Assembly: GCF_014284175.1 (NCBI RefSeq)
Contig: NZ_JACOGA010000010.1
Location: forward strand, 62,001 to 126,000
DNA: 64,000 nucleotides
Direction: 5' to 3'
From: Affinundibacterium flavidum
Lineage (GTDB): Bacteria; Pseudomonadota; Gammaproteobacteria; Burkholderiales; Burkholderiaceae_D
The notes under the pieces: generated by a model
What the model saw: the letters and a program-made list of their open reading frames with translations, nothing else
What the model was told of the DNA's origin: nothing
The model's database searches: none
Shown here: positions 49,572-61,133 of the stretch, piece by piece
Numbering within the stretch: the first letter of the stretch is position 1
How the letters are laid out: every line of letters begins with the position of its first letter
Position numbers and translations under genes: made by a program

Positions 49572-50132
49572 ATGACAGTTGCCAGTGTTAAAAGTAGCGC
49601 CGATCAGCGCATGCAAAAATCTATTGAAACCTTGAAAGCGGATTTATCCAAGGTTCGTACCGGCCGTGCTCATCCAGGTATTCTGGATCACGTGATGGTG
49701 GATTACTACGGTTCACCGACGAATATCTCGCAAGTCGCCAACATCACTTTGATCGATTCTCGTACCATCGGTGTACAGCCGTGGGAAAAGAAAATGTTAA
49801 ACGTGATCGAAAAAGCGATCCGTGAATCTGATTTGGGTTTAAACCCAGCGTCACAAGGCGATTTGATTCGTGTGCCAACGCCACCGCTGACTGAAGAACG
49901 TCGTAAAGAAATGGTGAAGCTGGTTAAGACGGAAGGTGAAGACGCTAAAATCGCTGTGCGTAATATCCGCCGTGATGCGAATGAGTCATTGAAAAAACTT
50001 TTGAAAGATAAAGATATTTCTGAAGATGATGAGCGTCGTGCGCAAGATGATATTCAAAAATTGACAGATAAGTTTGTTGCAGAAGTGGACAAGCTTTTGG
50101 CTGAAAAAGAAAAAGAAGTGTTGACCGTTTAA
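49572..50132 (+). CDS. frr: Ribosome recycling factor
   Basis: RRF with EF-G splits the post-termination ribosome. The 186-residue protein has the family start ([20 protein letters not shown]), [23 protein letters not shown], and [22 protein letters not shown] strong AGGAG precedes the ATG. It lies between pyrH and uppS as in most proteobacteria. Confidence 0.98.
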   Translation: MTVASVKSSADQRMQKSIETLKADLSKVRTGRAHPGILDHVMVDYYGSPTNISQVANITLIDSRTIGVQPWEKKMLNVIEKAIRESDLGLNPASQGDLIRVPTPPLTEERRKEMVKLVKTEGEDAKIAVRNIRRDANESLKKLLKDKDISEDDERRAQDDIQKLTDKFVAEVDKLLAEKEKEVLTV

Positions 50133-50175
50133 GCTTCGGCATCTTCTCTTCTTTTTTATCCAATCCCGGAGTTTC

Positions 50176-50931
50176 ATGAATCATTCAAGCTCAACGAAAA
50201 CAGTCCCTGATGCGGGACTGATGCCGAAACACATTGCCATTATTATGGATGGCAATGGGCGTTGGGCTACCAAGCGCTTCTTACCACGTGTTGCAGGTCA
50301 TGTTAAAGGCGTTGATGCAGTGCGTGGCATCGTTGAAGCCTGTATCAAACGCGATATTAAATTTTTGACTTTGTTCGCCTTTAGTTCTGAGAACTGGCGA
50401 CGTCCTGCTGACGAAGTGTCCTTGTTGATGCGTCTGTTTGTCACTGCTTTGGAAAAAGAAGTTAAAAAGATGCATGACAATAATATTCGTTTGAAAATTG
50501 TCGGCGACCTGTCACGTTTTGATCTTCCGTTGCAAGAAGCCATACAGCAGGCGCAAGAATTGACTGCGGAGAATACTCGCTTAACGGTGACAATCTGCGC
50601 TAATTACGGTGGTCGCTGGGATATCGTTCAGGCTGTGAATAAATTGACTTCTGACGGGCTAGCTGCAGCAGAAATTACCGAAGAAATGCTGGAGTCACAA
50701 TTGTCGATGGCGTATGCGCCTGAACCAGATTTGTTTATTCGTACTGGTGGCGAAACACGTATTTCCAATTTCTTGTTGTGGCAATTGGCTTATACGGAGC
50801 TGTTTTTTACAGATACGTTTTGGCCCGACTTTAATGGCAAATCTTTGGATGAAGCAATTGCGTCTTATCAATCGCGTGAACGGCGATTCGGCAGAACCAG
50901 CGCGCAGTTACTCGACAATACGCAAGCTTAA
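50176..50931 (+). CDS. uppS: Undecaprenyl diphosphate synthase
   Basis: UppS adds isopentenyl units to make the C55 lipid carrier for peptidoglycan and O-antigen. The catalytic Asp25 is in [19 protein letters not shown] and the C-terminal [22 protein letters not shown] are the other family motifs. The length of 251 residues is normal. CGGAG precedes the ATG. Confidence 0.98.
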   Translation: MNHSSSTKTVPDAGLMPKHIAIIMDGNGRWATKRFLPRVAGHVKGVDAVRGIVEACIKRDIKFLTLFAFSSENWRRPADEVSLLMRLFVTALEKEVKKMHDNNIRLKIVGDLSRFDLPLQEAIQQAQELTAENTRLTVTICANYGGRWDIVQAVNKLTSDGLAAAEITEEMLESQLSMAYAPEPDLFIRTGGETRISNFLLWQLAYTELFFTDTFWPDFNGKSLDEAIASYQSRERRFGRTSAQLLDNTQA

Positions 50932-51043
50932 TCAGATTTCTGAATTAGTTTGCTGAAATGCCGCCTGACTCATTAACGTACTCTTGGCACTTTTAGATTT
51001 CTTTTCGACTCGCATATCGATCTACTCACCACGGATAACTCTC

Positions 51044-51871
51044 ATGCTTAAAACAAGAATTATTACAGCCATCGTGTTGTTGTCTATTTTGGTGCCCATC
51101 GTATTTTCTGGGTCGAGTTTGGCTTTTGCCGCTGCTGCGGCACTTTTTCTGGGTGCTGCAATGTGGGAAAGTCAGCGCCTATTTAATAAGCCTGGTGCGA
51201 TCATTATTTCCGCAGTGTGGGCTTTGGCGTTTGCGTATTTGACGCTACAAAATACCAGTTTCTCATTGCAAACTTTGTTTACGCTGTGTGTACTGTTTTG
51301 GATCTTTGGCTTAATTCCTAGTCTAAAGTTTGGTTTGCCAAGTCTTACTAGCTTTGCCAGTGGCTTGATTAGTGGCGTGTATGCAGTTGCGATCTTTGGT
51401 TGCTTTGTCGCTATGAGTTATTTGTTTGGAAAATCTGCGAAGCTCTTGTTGTCGGTGTTGGTGTTGGTGTGGATTGCCGATATTGGAGCCTATTTCGTTG
51501 GTAAAGCGATAGGGAAAAGAAAATTAGCGCCTACGATCTCTCCTGGGAAATCATGGGAAGGTGCTATTGGCGGTGGCGTATTGGTGCTGTTGTTCGGTGT
51601 GGCATGCGCTTTGACGCCTACGCTTGCCGATACATTGCCCGCTAAAATTTATGCGCATCAAGGCCCGATAGGCTTGGCTTTGGTCATGCTCTTGATTTCC
51701 GCCGCAAGCGTGATTGGTGACTTGTTCGAGTCTTTGCTCAAACGTCGTATCGGTATGAAAGACAGTAGCAATCTTTTGCCCGGTCACGGCGGTGTCTTAG
51801 ATAGAATCGACGCGTTGATTCCCGTGTTGCCCTTGGCCGCGATGTTTGTCGCTATCTGGAATCTGGCATAA
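51044..51871 (+). CDS. cdsA: Phosphatidate cytidylyltransferase
   Basis: CdsA makes CDP-diacylglycerol from phosphatidic acid and CTP in the inner membrane. The 275-residue protein has about eight membrane helices and the C-terminal signature [21 protein letters not shown] followed by VLDRID. I start at ATG 51044 ([15 protein letters not shown]); the in-frame extension to 50984 adds a peptide outside the family pattern. Confidence 0.96.
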   Translation: MLKTRIITAIVLLSILVPIVFSGSSLAFAAAAALFLGAAMWESQRLFNKPGAIIISAVWALAFAYLTLQNTSFSLQTLFTLCVLFWIFGLIPSLKFGLPSLTSFASGLISGVYAVAIFGCFVAMSYLFGKSAKLLLSVLVLVWIADIGAYFVGKAIGKRKLAPTISPGKSWEGAIGGGVLVLLFGVACALTPTLADTLPAKIYAHQGPIGLALVMLLISAASVIGDLFESLLKRRIGMKDSSNLLPGHGGVLDRIDALIPVLPLAAMFVAIWNLA

Positions 51872-51940
51872 GTTTTCCTAGCATCATCAGACGCTTAATC
51901 AAGCGCTTAATCACACGCACAATCAGACTTGTCGAATCGT

Positions 51941-53128
51941 ATGCAAAAACAAAGAATCTGTATTTTAGGATCGACCGGGTCTATCGGTGTCTCGACGTTG
52001 GATGTGCTTGCGCGCCATCCCGAGCGTTATCAAGTTTTTGCATTGACTGCCCATACACAAATCCGTAAGTTAGCATCGCAATGCCAGCAATTCGAGCCGC
52101 AGTTTGCGGTGGTGGCTAATGCTCCACTGGCGCAGGAGTTGCGTGACTTGTTGGCGCAGTTTTCTTCAAAAACGCAAGTCTTACATGGTGCATCGGCTTT
52201 ATGTGAAGTCGCAAGCGCCAACGATTGTGATGTCGTGATGGCCGCGATCGTCGGTGCGGCTGGTCTGCCTGCATCGCTCGCGGCTGCTCAGTCCGGTAAG
52301 CGTATCTTATTGGCGAACAAAGAAGCCTTGGTGATGTCAGGGCAATTGTTTATCGATGCGGTGGCGAAGAGTGGTGCGACCTTATTGCCGATTGATAGCG
52401 AGCACAATGCCATTTTTCAATGCTTGCCACATGGATATCAGAGAAATTTGGATGCAGGGGGGATAGCTAAGATTGTCTTAACTGCTTCTGGCGGCCCTTT
52501 CCTGAAACGTGATATTTCTACCTTAGCGCAAGTAACGGCAGCAGAAGCGATTGCGCATCCGAATTGGGTGATGGGACGTAAAATCTCCGTTGACTCCGCC
52601 ACGATGATGAACAAAGGCTTAGAGGTTATCGAAGCCCATTGGTTGTTTGGTGCGCCAGCCGATAAAATCGATGTTCTGATTCATCCGCAAAGTTTGATTC
52701 ATTCCATGGTCTCGTATGTGGACGGTTCATTGTTAGCGCAATTAGGTAATCCTGATATGCGTACGCCAATTGCCTACGGCTTGGCGTATCCAGAGCGCAT
52801 CGCTTCTGGAGTTGAAGCATTGGACCTGAGTCAGTTCTTGCAATTAAATTTCTTTAAACCCGACTTTGAACGCTTCCCTTGTTTGCGTCTGGCTTATGAC
52901 GCTCTGCGGGCTGGCGGTTCGGCCCCGACGATTTTGAATGCTGCCAATGAAATTGCAGTTGAAGCCTTCTTGAACGCGCAATTGGGATTTATGGACATAG
53001 AAAAAGTGGTCGCCGATACTTTAGGGAAGATTGCATCGCAAGCTTTGAATGCGCTTGACTCTATTCTTGAAATCGATCAGCAAGCGCGACGTGTCGCTTC
53101 GGATTTTGTCGCTAAGCGTGAGGTTTGA
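51941..53128 (+). CDS. dxr: 1-deoxy-D-xylulose 5-phosphate reductoisomerase
   Basis: Dxr is the first committed enzyme of the MEP isoprenoid pathway, feeding UppS. The NADPH loop [14 protein letters not shown] (8-21), [11 protein letters not shown], the metal-binding [14 protein letters not shown], and [19 protein letters not shown] are all present. The 395 residues from ATG 51941 match the family; an in-frame TTG at 51929 is less likely. Confidence 0.98.
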   Translation: MQKQRICILGSTGSIGVSTLDVLARHPERYQVFALTAHTQIRKLASQCQQFEPQFAVVANAPLAQELRDLLAQFSSKTQVLHGASALCEVASANDCDVVMAAIVGAAGLPASLAAAQSGKRILLANKEALVMSGQLFIDAVAKSGATLLPIDSEHNAIFQCLPHGYQRNLDAGGIAKIVLTASGGPFLKRDISTLAQVTAAEAIAHPNWVMGRKISVDSATMMNKGLEVIEAHWLFGAPADKIDVLIHPQSLIHSMVSYVDGSLLAQLGNPDMRTPIAYGLAYPERIASGVEALDLSQFLQLNFFKPDFERFPCLRLAYDALRAGGSAPTILNAANEIAVEAFLNAQLGFMDIEKVVADTLGKIASQALNALDSILEIDQQARRVASDFVAKREV

Positions 53129-53129
53129 G

Positions 53130-54503
53130 ATGGGCGGACACTTCTTGCAAACCATGCTGTCATTTGTATTCGCCCTCGGCATCCTGATTATCTTTCATGA
53201 GCTCGGTCATTTCTGGGTGGCACGACTATGCGGTGTGCGCGTGCTGCGCTTTTCAGTTGGTATTGGCAAACCATTGTGGATCAAAAAATTTGGTAATAGC
53301 GAAACTGAATGGACACTTTCGGCTATTCCATTAGGTGGTTACGTGAAGTTTTATGATTCGCGCGAAATCGACAATGCCACGCCAAGCGCGGCAGATCTTG
53401 CGGGAGACTTTTCCAAAAAGTCTGTCTGGCGAAGAATAGCCATCGTTGCCGCGGGGCCAGTTTTTAATTTTGTGTTGGCGATCATTTTGTTTTCTGCTTT
53501 GTTCATGCACGGTACTCCTGATCCAATTGCTAAGATTCGTGTAGCGTCGGACTCGTCAATCGCTTATCAAGCCGGTTTGCGTCATGGAGACACGATACAG
53601 ACGATTAATGGTGAGACAGTGCAATCTTGGTCAGACATGCATTGGAAACTGCTGCAAGCAGGTATGGATAAGCAAGATGTACGAGTACAAGTGGCGCGCA
53701 AAAATACTGATCGTAGTACAAGCGAAGATCATTTGGAATTCAAGCTGCCTTTGACAAGGCTTAATCAGGCAGATTTCGAAGCGAATTTTTTGCAAAAAAT
53801 GGGCATGGAATTTTTTCGCCCAGCGGCGATTTTAAAAGAAGTTGTACAAGGTGGACCTGCGAGTAAAGCAGGTTTGAAAGCGGGCGATCAGATTGTTCAA
53901 ATTGATCAGCAACCGGTGTTGGATAGTCAGGCTTTCCGCGACATCGTCAACGCATCTCCGAATAAACCGTTGACGATGTTAGTGCACGGTTCAGGGCAAG
54001 AATTTGAAGTACTGGTGACTCCCGAAGCTGTGAGTGAAAATGGCAAGACGATAGGGCGCGTGCAGGTAGCGCCGCAATCAGATTTACAGATGACTAGCTT
54101 ATCGTATTCAGCCCCGGAATCACTTTATCGTGGCGTGATTCGTACTTGGGATACCAGTGTATTAACCGTAAAAATGATAGGCAAGATATTAATTGGTGAA
54201 GTATCTTGGCGCAATATTACGGGGCCAATTACGATTGCGGATTTTGCAGGACAAACTGCTAGAGCTGGCTGGCTCACCTACTTACAATTCATTGCTTTGA
54301 TTAGTATTAGTCTGGGAGTGATGAATTTGCTGCCTATACCTGTGTTAGATGGGGGGCATTTGTTGTATTATTCGCTGGAAGTTTTAATTGGGAAACCAAT
54401 CCCGGAGAAATATGTAGAGATGGCGCAGCGAGGAGGGCTAACTGTGCTGTTGTGTTTAATGCTTGTTGCTTTTTTTAATGATATCGTCCGACAGATGTCA
54501 TAA
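53130..54503 (+). CDS. rseP: Site-2 zinc metalloprotease RseP
   Basis: RseP cuts the membrane segment of RseA after the first cleavage, releasing RpoE under envelope stress. The zinc motif HELGH (His23, Glu24, His27) is in the first membrane helix; two PDZ domains fill about residues 115-300; the third ligand region is LLPIPVLDGGHLLYY. The 457-residue protein has the family's four membrane helices. The ATG at 53130 follows the dxr stop by one base, with GAGG upstream. It completes the sigma-E system whose other genes lie at 9-13 kb. Confidence 0.96.
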   Translation: MGGHFLQTMLSFVFALGILIIFHELGHFWVARLCGVRVLRFSVGIGKPLWIKKFGNSETEWTLSAIPLGGYVKFYDSREIDNATPSAADLAGDFSKKSVWRRIAIVAAGPVFNFVLAIILFSALFMHGTPDPIAKIRVASDSSIAYQAGLRHGDTIQTINGETVQSWSDMHWKLLQAGMDKQDVRVQVARKNTDRSTSEDHLEFKLPLTRLNQADFEANFLQKMGMEFFRPAAILKEVVQGGPASKAGLKAGDQIVQIDQQPVLDSQAFRDIVNASPNKPLTMLVHGSGQEFEVLVTPEAVSENGKTIGRVQVAPQSDLQMTSLSYSAPESLYRGVIRTWDTSVLTVKMIGKILIGEVSWRNITGPITIADFAGQTARAGWLTYLQFIALISISLGVMNLLPIPVLDGGHLLYYSLEVLIGKPIPEKYVEMAQRGGLTVLLCLMLVAFFNDIVRQMS

Positions 54504-54574
54504 TACGCAAGTTAACTATAGTTGTATTGTAGAAATTGCAATCAAGTAGAAATATTGAGACTGAAAAAACCCCA

Positions 54575-56929
54575 ATGAAATTACCATTAGAGAATTTAAC
54601 TTTGCCAGCATTTCCTCGCCACCTCCTCGCCACAGCCGCTTTAGCTTTGTGTTCCGGTCATGCTTTTGCAATAGAACCTTTTACGGTTAAAGAAATTCGT
54701 GTTGAAGGCTTACAAAGAACAGAAGCTGGTACAGTATTTAGTTATTTACCAGTACGCGTCGGTGAAGTATTTAACGATGCAAAAAGTATCGCTGCGATCA
54801 AAGCATTGTTTGCGACTGGTTTCTTTAAAGACGTACAAATTGAAGTCGAAGATGGTGTACTCGTTGTCTTGTTGGATGAGCGTCCAACTATTTCAACAGT
54901 GGATTTCACTGGCACCAAAGAATTTGAAAAAGATCAATTGGTCAAAGCCTTAAAAGATATCGGTGTTGGTGAAACCCGTATTTTTGATAAGGCGACAGTC
55001 GATCGTGCTGAACAAGAATTAAAAAAACAATATTTGTCACGTGGCCTATACGGCGCACAAATCACGACTACGATTACTCCTATTGAACGTAATCGTGTGA
55101 ATGTGACTTTCGCTGTGGATGAAGGCGATGTTGCGAAGATCGCGCAAATTAATATTATCGGCAATAAAGCATTTTCTGACGGTGAATTGAAAGAAATGCT
55201 GGCCTTGAGTACACCAACCTGGTTTAGCTGGTATTCCAAAGCTGATCAGTATTCAAAGCAAAAATTGTCCGGTGACGTGGAAACGATACGTTCGTTTTAT
55301 CAAAATCGTGGCTATCTGGAAATGCAGGTAACATCAACGCAAATCTCGATTACGCCAGATAAAAAACAAGTTTATATCACGCTGAATATTGATGAAGGTG
55401 ACAAATATAAAGTCACGGACGTCAAAATTGAAGGTGACACTTTTGGACGTGAAGAAGAACTCGCTTCTCTCATGTTACTCAAGAAAAATGAAACCTATAA
55501 CGCTGGTTTGCTGACCGCAAGTACGAAACGTATCTCTGATCGCATGGGCAATTTCGGTTACGCATTTGCGAATGTGGTAGCGAATCCTTTAGTGGACAAA
55601 GAAAAGAAAGAAGTCGCCTTCACAATTTTTGTTGATCCGGGTAAACGCGTTTATGTACGCCGTATTAATCTGGCGGGCAATACACGTACTCGTGATGAAG
55701 TTATTCGTCGCGAATTCAGACAGTTTGAAGGCTCATGGTATGACGGTGAAAAAATCAAAGTCTCACGTGATCGCGTTGAGTATTTAGGTTTCTTTAAAGA
55801 AGTTACGGTCGATACACCAGAGGTGCCCACGAGTATCGATCAGGTTGATGTCAATTTAACGGTGACCGAAAAGCCGACTGGTAACATCATGATTGGTGCT
55901 GGTTACTCCAGCGCCGAGAAAATTACGATTACAGGCTCGATTCAGCAAGTCAATGCCTTCGGTAGTGGCGATACTATTGGTCTTGACATCAATACCAGTA
56001 AGTACAATCGTACGATTGCCTTAACCCACGTTGATCCTTACGTAACCGATGATGGTATTAGCCGTAGTATTGACGCTTATATTCGTACCTCATTGCCACC
56101 GATAGGTTCGTATGGTTACTACCGTATTCAATCTTCTGGCGGCAATATTCGTTACGGTATTCCGTTTTCTGAATTAGATACAGTATTTTTTGGTATTGGT
56201 TTAGAACGTTCTAAAATTGATACTTATACCGATAGTCCGTATCGTTACTTGAAGTATGTTGCTGACTTTGGCGGTAAAGATATCATCAAAGATCCGACTA
56301 ATGCTTTGTGGGGTGTGGGTACTGCTACCAACGATTCAATTCCTTTATCAGTGGCATGGCAACGTGACAGTCGTGATAATGTCATGACGCCATCGATTGG
56401 TCGTTATCAAAGGATTAATTTTGAACTATCTGCCTATGGCGAGTTCAAGTATTACCGCGCTATCTATAAACACGAGTACTTTAAGCCTATCTATCGCTCA
56501 GTAATTTTGGCGATGAATGGTGAGATTAACTATGGTCATGGTTTAGCTGGCAAACCATATCCGGTATTTAAAAACTTTTATGCTGGTGGCATTGGTTCTG
56601 TTCGCGGCTATGAACCTGGCTCTTTAGGAACAAAAGACCCACGTGGCGATACGCTGGGTGGCTCTACCCGCGTGGTAGGTAATGTAGAATTACAGATTCC
56701 ATTCCCAGGTGCCGATAAATCCTTACGTTGGTTCACTTTCTTCGACGTTGGTAATGTGTTTGATGAAGGTCAGAAGATTCGTGCGCAAGATATGCGAACA
56801 TCTGTTGGTATGGGTATTAGCTGGATTTCCCCAATGGGACCGCTGAAGTTGAGTTTCGGTAAGGCCTTAAACGCTAAGCCAGAAGATCGACGTCAGGGCT
56901 TCCAGTTCACCATGGGAACAGGGTTCTAA
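54575..56929 (+). CDS. bamA: Outer-membrane protein assembly factor BamA
   Basis: BamA inserts beta-barrel proteins into the outer membrane. The 784-residue protein has a signal peptide (cleavage after AFA, about residue 32), five POTRA domains (about 35-430, starting FTVKEIRVEGLQRTEAGTVF) and a C-terminal 16-strand barrel with the conserved GGIGSVRGYEPGSLG loop motif and a terminal Phe. I start at ATG 54575; the in-frame TTG at 54536 adds a non-signal peptide. Confidence 0.97.
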   Translation: MKLPLENLTLPAFPRHLLATAALALCSGHAFAIEPFTVKEIRVEGLQRTEAGTVFSYLPVRVGEVFNDAKSIAAIKALFATGFFKDVQIEVEDGVLVVLLDERPTISTVDFTGTKEFEKDQLVKALKDIGVGETRIFDKATVDRAEQELKKQYLSRGLYGAQITTTITPIERNRVNVTFAVDEGDVAKIAQINIIGNKAFSDGELKEMLALSTPTWFSWYSKADQYSKQKLSGDVETIRSFYQNRGYLEMQVTSTQISITPDKKQVYITLNIDEGDKYKVTDVKIEGDTFGREEELASLMLLKKNETYNAGLLTASTKRISDRMGNFGYAFANVVANPLVDKEKKEVAFTIFVDPGKRVYVRRINLAGNTRTRDEVIRREFRQFEGSWYDGEKIKVSRDRVEYLGFFKEVTVDTPEVPTSIDQVDVNLTVTEKPTGNIMIGAGYSSAEKITITGSIQQVNAFGSGDTIGLDINTSKYNRTIALTHVDPYVTDDGISRSIDAYIRTSLPPIGSYGYYRIQSSGGNIRYGIPFSELDTVFFGIGLERSKIDTYTDSPYRYLKYVADFGGKDIIKDPTNALWGVGTATNDSIPLSVAWQRDSRDNVMTPSIGRYQRINFELSAYGEFKYYRAIYKHEYFKPIYRSVILAMNGEINYGHGLAGKPYPVFKNFYAGGIGSVRGYEPGSLGTKDPRGDTLGGSTRVVGNVELQIPFPGADKSLRWFTFFDVGNVFDEGQKIRAQDMRTSVGMGISWISPMGPLKLSFGKALNAKPEDRRQGFQFTMGTGF

Positions 56930-57016
56930 ATTTGTCTATATTTTTGTTTCCGATGTGCTTGTCAGTTGCTTGTAGTTGCTTGTTGGTAAGTTGAAGTTTG
57001 TAATCTGGAGAATATT

Positions 57017-57535
57017 TTGAGTCAGCTATCTAATCCGTCCAAATTCATGCGCAATTTTTTGCTAGGCGCAGCTTCTTTGTTTGCTTTTGCACAAGTTCAA
57101 GCGCAGGATTTTAAAATTGCATTTTTTAACGGACAGCGTGTCTTAGATGAGTCCGTGCCTGCGAAGATAGCCTCTTCACGCATAGAGCAAGAGTTCTCTA
57201 AGCGTAAAAAGGAACTCGACGAAGTCAATGATCGTTTCCGTACTGCCTATCGTAAATACGAAAAAGATGCGCCATCCTTATCCGAAAGCGAACGTTTGCG
57301 TCGTCAGCGTGAACTGACTGAAATGGATCAAGATTTCAATCGTAAGCAACGTATTTACAATGAAGATTTGGCACAACGTCGTCAAGAAGAAGCGATTGCT
57401 TTAGGTGAGCGCGCTTTGAAAATCGTTCGTCAAATTGCCGAAGCAGAAAAAATTGATATCGTGGTCCAAGACGCCTCTTACGTGAATCCACGCATCGACA
57501 TTACAGATAAAGTACTGAAAGCACTTTCCAAATAA
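57017..57535 (+). CDS. skp: Periplasmic chaperone Skp/OmpH
   Basis: Skp carries unfolded outer-membrane proteins from the Sec exit to BamA. The 172-residue protein has a signal peptide (cleavage near VQA-Q, residue 29) and the long helical arms (about 55-130, rich in Arg, Lys, Glu). The start is taken as TTG 57017, which has TGGAG six to seven bases upstream; an ATG at 57050 gives a shorter signal peptide but has no binding site. It lies between bamA and lpxD, as usual. Confidence 0.93.
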   Translation: MSQLSNPSKFMRNFLLGAASLFAFAQVQAQDFKIAFFNGQRVLDESVPAKIASSRIEQEFSKRKKELDEVNDRFRTAYRKYEKDAPSLSESERLRRQRELTEMDQDFNRKQRIYNEDLAQRRQEEAIALGERALKIVRQIAEAEKIDIVVQDASYVNPRIDITDKVLKALSK

Positions 57536-57537
57536 AA

Positions 57538-58632
57538 ATGACAAATAAAAGCATTCGACTAGGGGAGTTAGTCGATCGCTTCGGTGGTCAGTTAATTGGT
57601 AATCCTGATATTCAGGTCGTCGGCATTGCCCCATTAAGTGATGCGAGCGATCGTCATATCACCTTCCTCTCAAATTCCAAATTCAGATCGCAAGCGGAGA
57701 AAACGCAGGCGATCGCTTTGATTTTGTCTGAACAAGATCATCAGCAGATCGCTGACGCCTATCAAGGCGCGCGCATTATCACAGCAAACCCTTATGTGTA
57801 TTTTGCCAAAGCTGCACAGTATTTTTTTGATTTAAATTCTGTCGCCGCCCCACAAGGTATTCATCCGTCAGCATGGGTCAGTTCGCAAGCAGAAGTTGCA
57901 GCGACTGCGAGTATTGCTGCGCATGTATCGATTGAGGCTGGTGCGCTTATTGGTGAACACGTAGTCATCGCTGCGGGTGTTTCAGTCGGTCGTGGTGTGG
58001 TGATTGGTGAAGACAGTCAAATCAATGCGAATGTCAGTATTTATAATGATTGCATTATCGGACAGCGTTGCATCATTCATTCTGGTGCAGTGATTGGTGC
58101 GGATGGTTTTGGTTTCGCGAATGAAAAAGGCAAGTGGATTAAAATCCCACAAACTGGTCGTGTAGTGATCGGTGATGATGTTGAGATCGGTGCGAATACC
58201 AGTATAGATCGCGGTGCCTTGGCCGATACCATTATCGAAAATGGTGTCAAACTCGACAATCAAATTCAAATCGGTCACAACTGCCATATTGGTGAAAATA
58301 CCGCAATGGCGGGTTGCGTTGGCGTAGCCGGTAGTGCCAAGATCGGCAAGAATTGCACTTTTGGAGGTGCTGCCATGGTCTTGGGTCATTTGACCATCGC
58401 CGATAATGTGCATATCTCTTCCGGCAGTATGGTGTCTCGTTCAATTCATGAACCAGGACAATACACAGGTTTTTATCCTTTGGCGAAGAATGCTGATTGG
58501 GAAAAAACAGCCGTCATTGTACGCAATCTCGACAGTATGCGCGATAAGCTTAAGCAACTAGAGAAGACAGTTAAAGCACAGGTGTCTACTACATTAATTC
58601 AAGATTTAAATACCTCTAACTCAGAAGAATAG
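57538..58632 (+). CDS. lpxD: UDP-3-O-acylglucosamine N-acyltransferase
   Basis: LpxD adds the second acyl chain in lipid A synthesis. The 364-residue protein has an N-terminal uridine-binding domain ([10 protein letters not shown]) and a left-handed beta-helix of hexapeptide repeats (about 105-310) with the catalytic His in [16 protein letters not shown]. It begins two bases after the skp stop. Confidence 0.97.
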   Translation: MTNKSIRLGELVDRFGGQLIGNPDIQVVGIAPLSDASDRHITFLSNSKFRSQAEKTQAIALILSEQDHQQIADAYQGARIITANPYVYFAKAAQYFFDLNSVAAPQGIHPSAWVSSQAEVAATASIAAHVSIEAGALIGEHVVIAAGVSVGRGVVIGEDSQINANVSIYNDCIIGQRCIIHSGAVIGADGFGFANEKGKWIKIPQTGRVVIGDDVEIGANTSIDRGALADTIIENGVKLDNQIQIGHNCHIGENTAMAGCVGVAGSAKIGKNCTFGGAAMVLGHLTIADNVHISSGSMVSRSIHEPGQYTGFYPLAKNADWEKTAVIVRNLDSMRDKLKQLEKTVKAQVSTTLIQDLNTSNSEE

Positions 58633-58633
58633 T

Positions 58634-59143
58634 ATGGAAAATATCGACAAAACCCTAGACATTAATCAGATCAAACAATATCTGCCACATCGCTATCCGA
58701 TGTTGTTGGTTGATCGTGTGTTGACTTGGGAAAGTGGTAAAACAATTACCGCTATCAAGAATGTCACAGCTAATGAAGAATTCTTCAATGGACACTTCCC
58801 GAATAAACCTGTGATGCCTGGTGTTTTGATGGTTGAGGCGATGGCGCAGACTGCGGCGATTTTGTCATTTCTGACGATGGGCAAAAAGCCAGATGAAAAT
58901 ACGATTGTGTATTTTGTCGGTATTGATAATGTTCGCTTCAAGCGTCCAGTGGGTCCTGGCGATCAGTTAAAAATGGACGTAGAAATTTTGCGTGTGGCAC
59001 GTGGCATTTGGAAATACAAAGCGGTAGCAACAGTCGATGGTCAATTGGCGGTAGAAGCCGAATTGATGTGTACTTTACGCAGTACTGGCGACGACGTAAA
59101 GCCAGCAGCGGCAACTTCTGGCGAAACTCCTACAGGAGCATAA
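58634..59143 (+). CDS. fabZ: 3-hydroxyacyl-ACP dehydratase FabZ
   Basis: FabZ dehydrates 3-hydroxyacyl-ACP, competing with lipid A synthesis for the same substrate; that explains its place between lpxD and lpxA. The hot-dog-fold motif [19 protein letters not shown] holds catalytic His54 and Glu68. The protein is 169 residues, with an extra Ala/Thr/Gly-rich tail of about 20 residues. One base separates it from lpxD. Confidence 0.97.
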   Translation: MENIDKTLDINQIKQYLPHRYPMLLVDRVLTWESGKTITAIKNVTANEEFFNGHFPNKPVMPGVLMVEAMAQTAAILSFLTMGKKPDENTIVYFVGIDNVRFKRPVGPGDQLKMDVEILRVARGIWKYKAVATVDGQLAVEAELMCTLRSTGDDVKPAAATSGETPTGA

Positions 59144-59145
59144 TC

Positions 59146-59934
59146 ATGGCTATTCATTCCACCGCAATCATTGATCCAAAAGCACAACTCGATTCCAGTG
59201 TCGAAGTCGGTGCCTATTCAATTATTGGTCCAAATGTGCGTATCGATGCCGGTACCAAGATAGGTCCACATGTGGTGATTGAAGGCCATACGACCATCGG
59301 TAAAGATAATCAGTTCTTTCAATTTTCATCGATAGGGGCGGCTCCGCAAGACAAGAAATATGCGGGCGAGCCAACGCTGCTAGAAATCGGTGACCGCAAT
59401 GTCGTGCGTGAATTTTGTACCTTCAATCTGGGTACCGTGCAGGACGGTGGTGTTACGCGGGTCGGTAGCGATAACTGGATTATGGCTTATGTGCATATCG
59501 CCCATGATTGCCACGTCGGTAATCGCACGATTTTTGCCAACAATGCGGCCTTGGCGGGGCATGTCCATATCGGCGATTGGGTGATTCTCGGTGGCTTTTC
59601 GAATGTGCATCAATTCTGCAAAATCGGAGCACATGCGATGGTCGGTATGAGCACTAGCTTGACGCAAGATGTGCCGCCGTTTGTGATCTTGAATGGCAAT
59701 CCTGCGGCAGCGCACGGTATCAATATCGAAGGCTTGAAGCGTCGTGGCTTTAGCCGCGAGCAAATTTCTGCGATACGTCAGGCGTACAAAACTTTATACA
59801 AATCGGGTTTGACTTTGGACGAAGCAAAAGCTGAGCTGGATAAGGAAATAGCAGCGCAAACGGCTGAAATCGCTGAACACATTTCTTCGTTCCGCCAATT
59901 CCTTGATACGTCTACGCGCGGTATTGTGCGTTAA
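59146..59934 (+). CDS. lpxA: UDP-N-acetylglucosamine O-acyltransferase
   Basis: LpxA makes the first acyl transfer of lipid A synthesis. It is a left-handed beta-helix protein (hexapeptide repeats through about residue 190) with the active-site segment [12 protein letters not shown]; His120 corresponds to the E. coli catalytic base. The length of 262 residues is typical. It starts two bases after fabZ, with AGGAG upstream. Confidence 0.97.
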   Translation: MAIHSTAIIDPKAQLDSSVEVGAYSIIGPNVRIDAGTKIGPHVVIEGHTTIGKDNQFFQFSSIGAAPQDKKYAGEPTLLEIGDRNVVREFCTFNLGTVQDGGVTRVGSDNWIMAYVHIAHDCHVGNRTIFANNAALAGHVHIGDWVILGGFSNVHQFCKIGAHAMVGMSTSLTQDVPPFVILNGNPAAAHGINIEGLKRRGFSREQISAIRQAYKTLYKSGLTLDEAKAELDKEIAAQTAEIAEHISSFRQFLDTSTRGIVR

Positions 59935-59953
59935 TCACCGTGTATCAATTATT

Positions 59954-61102
59954 GTGACTCGACCCATCATCTCTATGGTCGCCGGAGAAACCTCTGGCGA
60001 TATGTTAGCAGCCCGTTTGTTATCGGGCTTGCGTCCGCAATTGCCTGAGTCTTTGATGCACGGGATAGGTGGTAAGCACATGGCGGAATATGGATTTCAG
60101 AGCGATTTTCCTATGGAAAAACTCTCGGTCCGTGGCCTGTTTGAAGTCTTGCGGCATTATCGTGAGATCTCTGGCATTCGTAAACAATTGATGGCGCAAT
60201 TATTGGATGAAAAGCCTGATGTGTTTATTGGTGTCGATGCGCCTGATTTTAATTTGGCTTTGGAAGTTCAACTCAAGCGCGCAGGCATTCCGACTATGCA
60301 TTACATTAGCCCGTCCATTTGGGCATGGCGTGGTGGCAGGATCAAGAAGATTGCTGAAGCGGTTTCGCACATGTTGGTGATCTTTCCTTTTGAAGAAGAA
60401 ATTTATCGTAAAGCAGGCATTCCTGCGACCTATGTTGGCCACCCTTTAGCGCAAGTGATTGCTATGGAGCCAGATGTTGAGGCAGCGCGAGAAGAGCTCG
60501 GTTTAGAGTTAGATGCTCGCGTTGTGACGATACTGCCGGGCAGTCGCATGTCGGAGATTAAATACAATACGGCTGCGTTTATCGCAACCGCTAAATTGCT
60601 CTTGCAACGCGACCCACATCTGCAGTTTTTGGTGCCTATGGTCGGAACCAAACAACGTGCTTACTATTCGGAATTAGTCTTGGCAGCGCAGTTAGATGAA
60701 GTGCCAATTTTACTGATGGAAGGCAAATCACACACCGCGATTGCGGCTGCAGATGTCGTATTGGTGGCATCGGGAACGGCATCGCTGGAAGTAGCATTAT
60801 TTAAGAAACCGATGGTCATCGCTTACAAAATGATGGCGGCATCCTGGCATGTTTTAAAGCACATGGGCTATCAGCCATGGATAGGTTTGCCAAATATTAT
60901 GGCAGAAGATTTTTTGGTGCCGGAATTTTTGCAATCCGCAGCGACGCCGCAAAATATGGCAGATGCGCTTTGGCAGCAACTCAATGATGTAGCATTGCAA
61001 AAGCGTTTAAAGCAGCGATTTACCGACATGCATCACGAATTGCTGCGTGACACCGCTGGCATCTCTGCGCAGGCGGTACTCAATCTTATTCACCATCGCT
61101 AA
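59954..61102 (+). CDS. lpxB: Lipid-A-disaccharide synthase
   Basis: LpxB joins UDP-diacylglucosamine with lipid X to give the disaccharide core of lipid A at the inner membrane. The start region ISMVAGETSGDMLAARLL, PSIWAWRGGRIKKI, LPGSRMSEI and the VASGTASLE motif are diagnostic. The start codon is taken as GTG 59954 (382 residues); an ATG at 59975 is possible. The family usually has rnhB directly behind it; here a terminator and tatD follow. Confidence 0.96.
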   Translation: MTRPIISMVAGETSGDMLAARLLSGLRPQLPESLMHGIGGKHMAEYGFQSDFPMEKLSVRGLFEVLRHYREISGIRKQLMAQLLDEKPDVFIGVDAPDFNLALEVQLKRAGIPTMHYISPSIWAWRGGRIKKIAEAVSHMLVIFPFEEEIYRKAGIPATYVGHPLAQVIAMEPDVEAAREELGLELDARVVTILPGSRMSEIKYNTAAFIATAKLLLQRDPHLQFLVPMVGTKQRAYYSELVLAAQLDEVPILLMEGKSHTAIAAADVVLVASGTASLEVALFKKPMVIAYKMMAASWHVLKHMGYQPWIGLPNIMAEDFLVPEFLQSAATPQNMADALWQQLNDVALQKRLKQRFTDMHHELLRDTAGISAQAVLNLIHHR

Positions 61103-61108
61103 GTTATT

Positions 61109-61133
61109 CGCTTAAGCACGCTTAAGCGTTTTT
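61109..61133 (+). terminator. Rho-independent terminator after lpxB
   Basis: CGCTTAAG (61109-61116) pairs perfectly with CTTAAGCG (61121-61128) around a CACG loop, followed by five T. It lies seven bases past lpxB. Confidence 0.8.
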